DNA of 39,823 nt from a virus, in the IMG/VR virus record IMGVR_UViG_3300038701_002687, positions 1 to 39,823 of that record, one strand, 5' to 3'. The notes under the pieces were generated by a model. It made no database searches. It was not told the DNA's origin and saw only the letters and a list, made by a program, of their open reading frames with translations. How positions within the stretch are numbered: the first letter of the stretch is position 1; each line of letters starts with the position of its first letter. Below, in pieces: positions 39,696 to 39,823 of this stretch. The position numbers were made by a program, and so were the translations under genes.

Positions 39696-39821
39696 TCTTA
39701 TAACAGCATTCCCGTAAACAAAAGTGTCAGTAGAAACTCTAAGTAAGTAGATACTGCCTTTTAACCCGATCTTCCACGTTCCGGGTCCTACAGTGATTGA
39801 TGCGTCTGTGTCAACGTAGGT
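39696..39821. repeat. Direct terminal overlap, right copy
   Basis: Second copy of bases 1-126, exact. It is most simply the circular assembly overlap; it should be counted once in the genome, giving about 39.7 kb. Confidence 0.9.
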
Positions 39822-39823
39822 CC

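Noticed and set aside
1-39823. CRISPR array, insertion sequence, integrase or repressor
   Set aside because: No regularly spaced repeats, transposase or integrase motifs or repressor-type gene were seen.

Overview
The window is a complete double-stranded DNA tailed-phage genome of about 39.7 kb. The first 126 bases recur at 39696-39821. The long tail-region gene that leaves the window at base 1 continues in frame at 39695 and ends at 39441, so the molecule closes into a circle. No integrase, repressor, transposase or DNA polymerase was recognised. The host is probably Gram-negative, since there are several lipoproteins, exported proteins and an amidase/holin-type lysis region, but the host cannot be named from sequence alone.

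Layout. Almost everything is on the minus strand, so read it from high to low coordinates. 39441-36336 holds small tail-proximal or membrane genes and the lysis region (holin-like protein, lipoprotein, PGRP-type amidase). 36259-36335 (+) is an initiator-like tRNA-Met behind a possible attenuator. 35992-34140 starts with a RecE/YqaJ-type exonuclease. 33659-32073 is a Ro60 cassette: a promoter, a Y RNA whose module is a circularly permuted tRNA mimic, a leader that can mask the ribosome site, and a TROVE/vWA (Ro60) gene. 30843-30133 is a RecT annealing protein. 29569-28273 is a replication module with repeats that may be the origin. 27600-22639 is an array of small genes with two HNH proteins, RusA, small membrane proteins and a lipoprotein metallopeptidase. 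21338-22637 (+) is a ParB-like gene, a Mom-type DNA-modification gene and a tRNA-Gly gene that overlaps the end of mom. 21249-17364 is the packaging region: small terminase, an alarmone-hydrolase-like HD protein, HNH protein and large terminase. 17356-11213 is a Mu-like head module: fused portal/MuF, protease with nested scaffold, decoration protein and capsid. 11206-1 is a siphovirus-type tail module: tail tube, frameshifted G/GT chaperones, 942-residue tape measure, tip proteins, collar-type fibre and a long exported fibre-like protein.

How it works together. Head genes resemble Mu, while the long tape measure and lack of a sheath gene point to a flexible non-contractile tail. RecE-type exonuclease, RecT, RusA and HNH proteins form a recombination and packaging set. 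A 14-base box, TGTATTGACAAAAT, recurs at three minus-strand promoters (Y RNA/Ro60, RecT and a small-gene cluster), suggesting a shared early control.

The most notable systems are the phage Ro60-Y RNA pair and the mom-tRNA-Gly overlap. The Mu Mom base carries a glycinamide group, and here a glycine tRNA with an odd anticodon and a bulged T stem is physically fused to the mom transcript. This leads to the testable idea that Gly-tRNA is the donor for this DNA modification.
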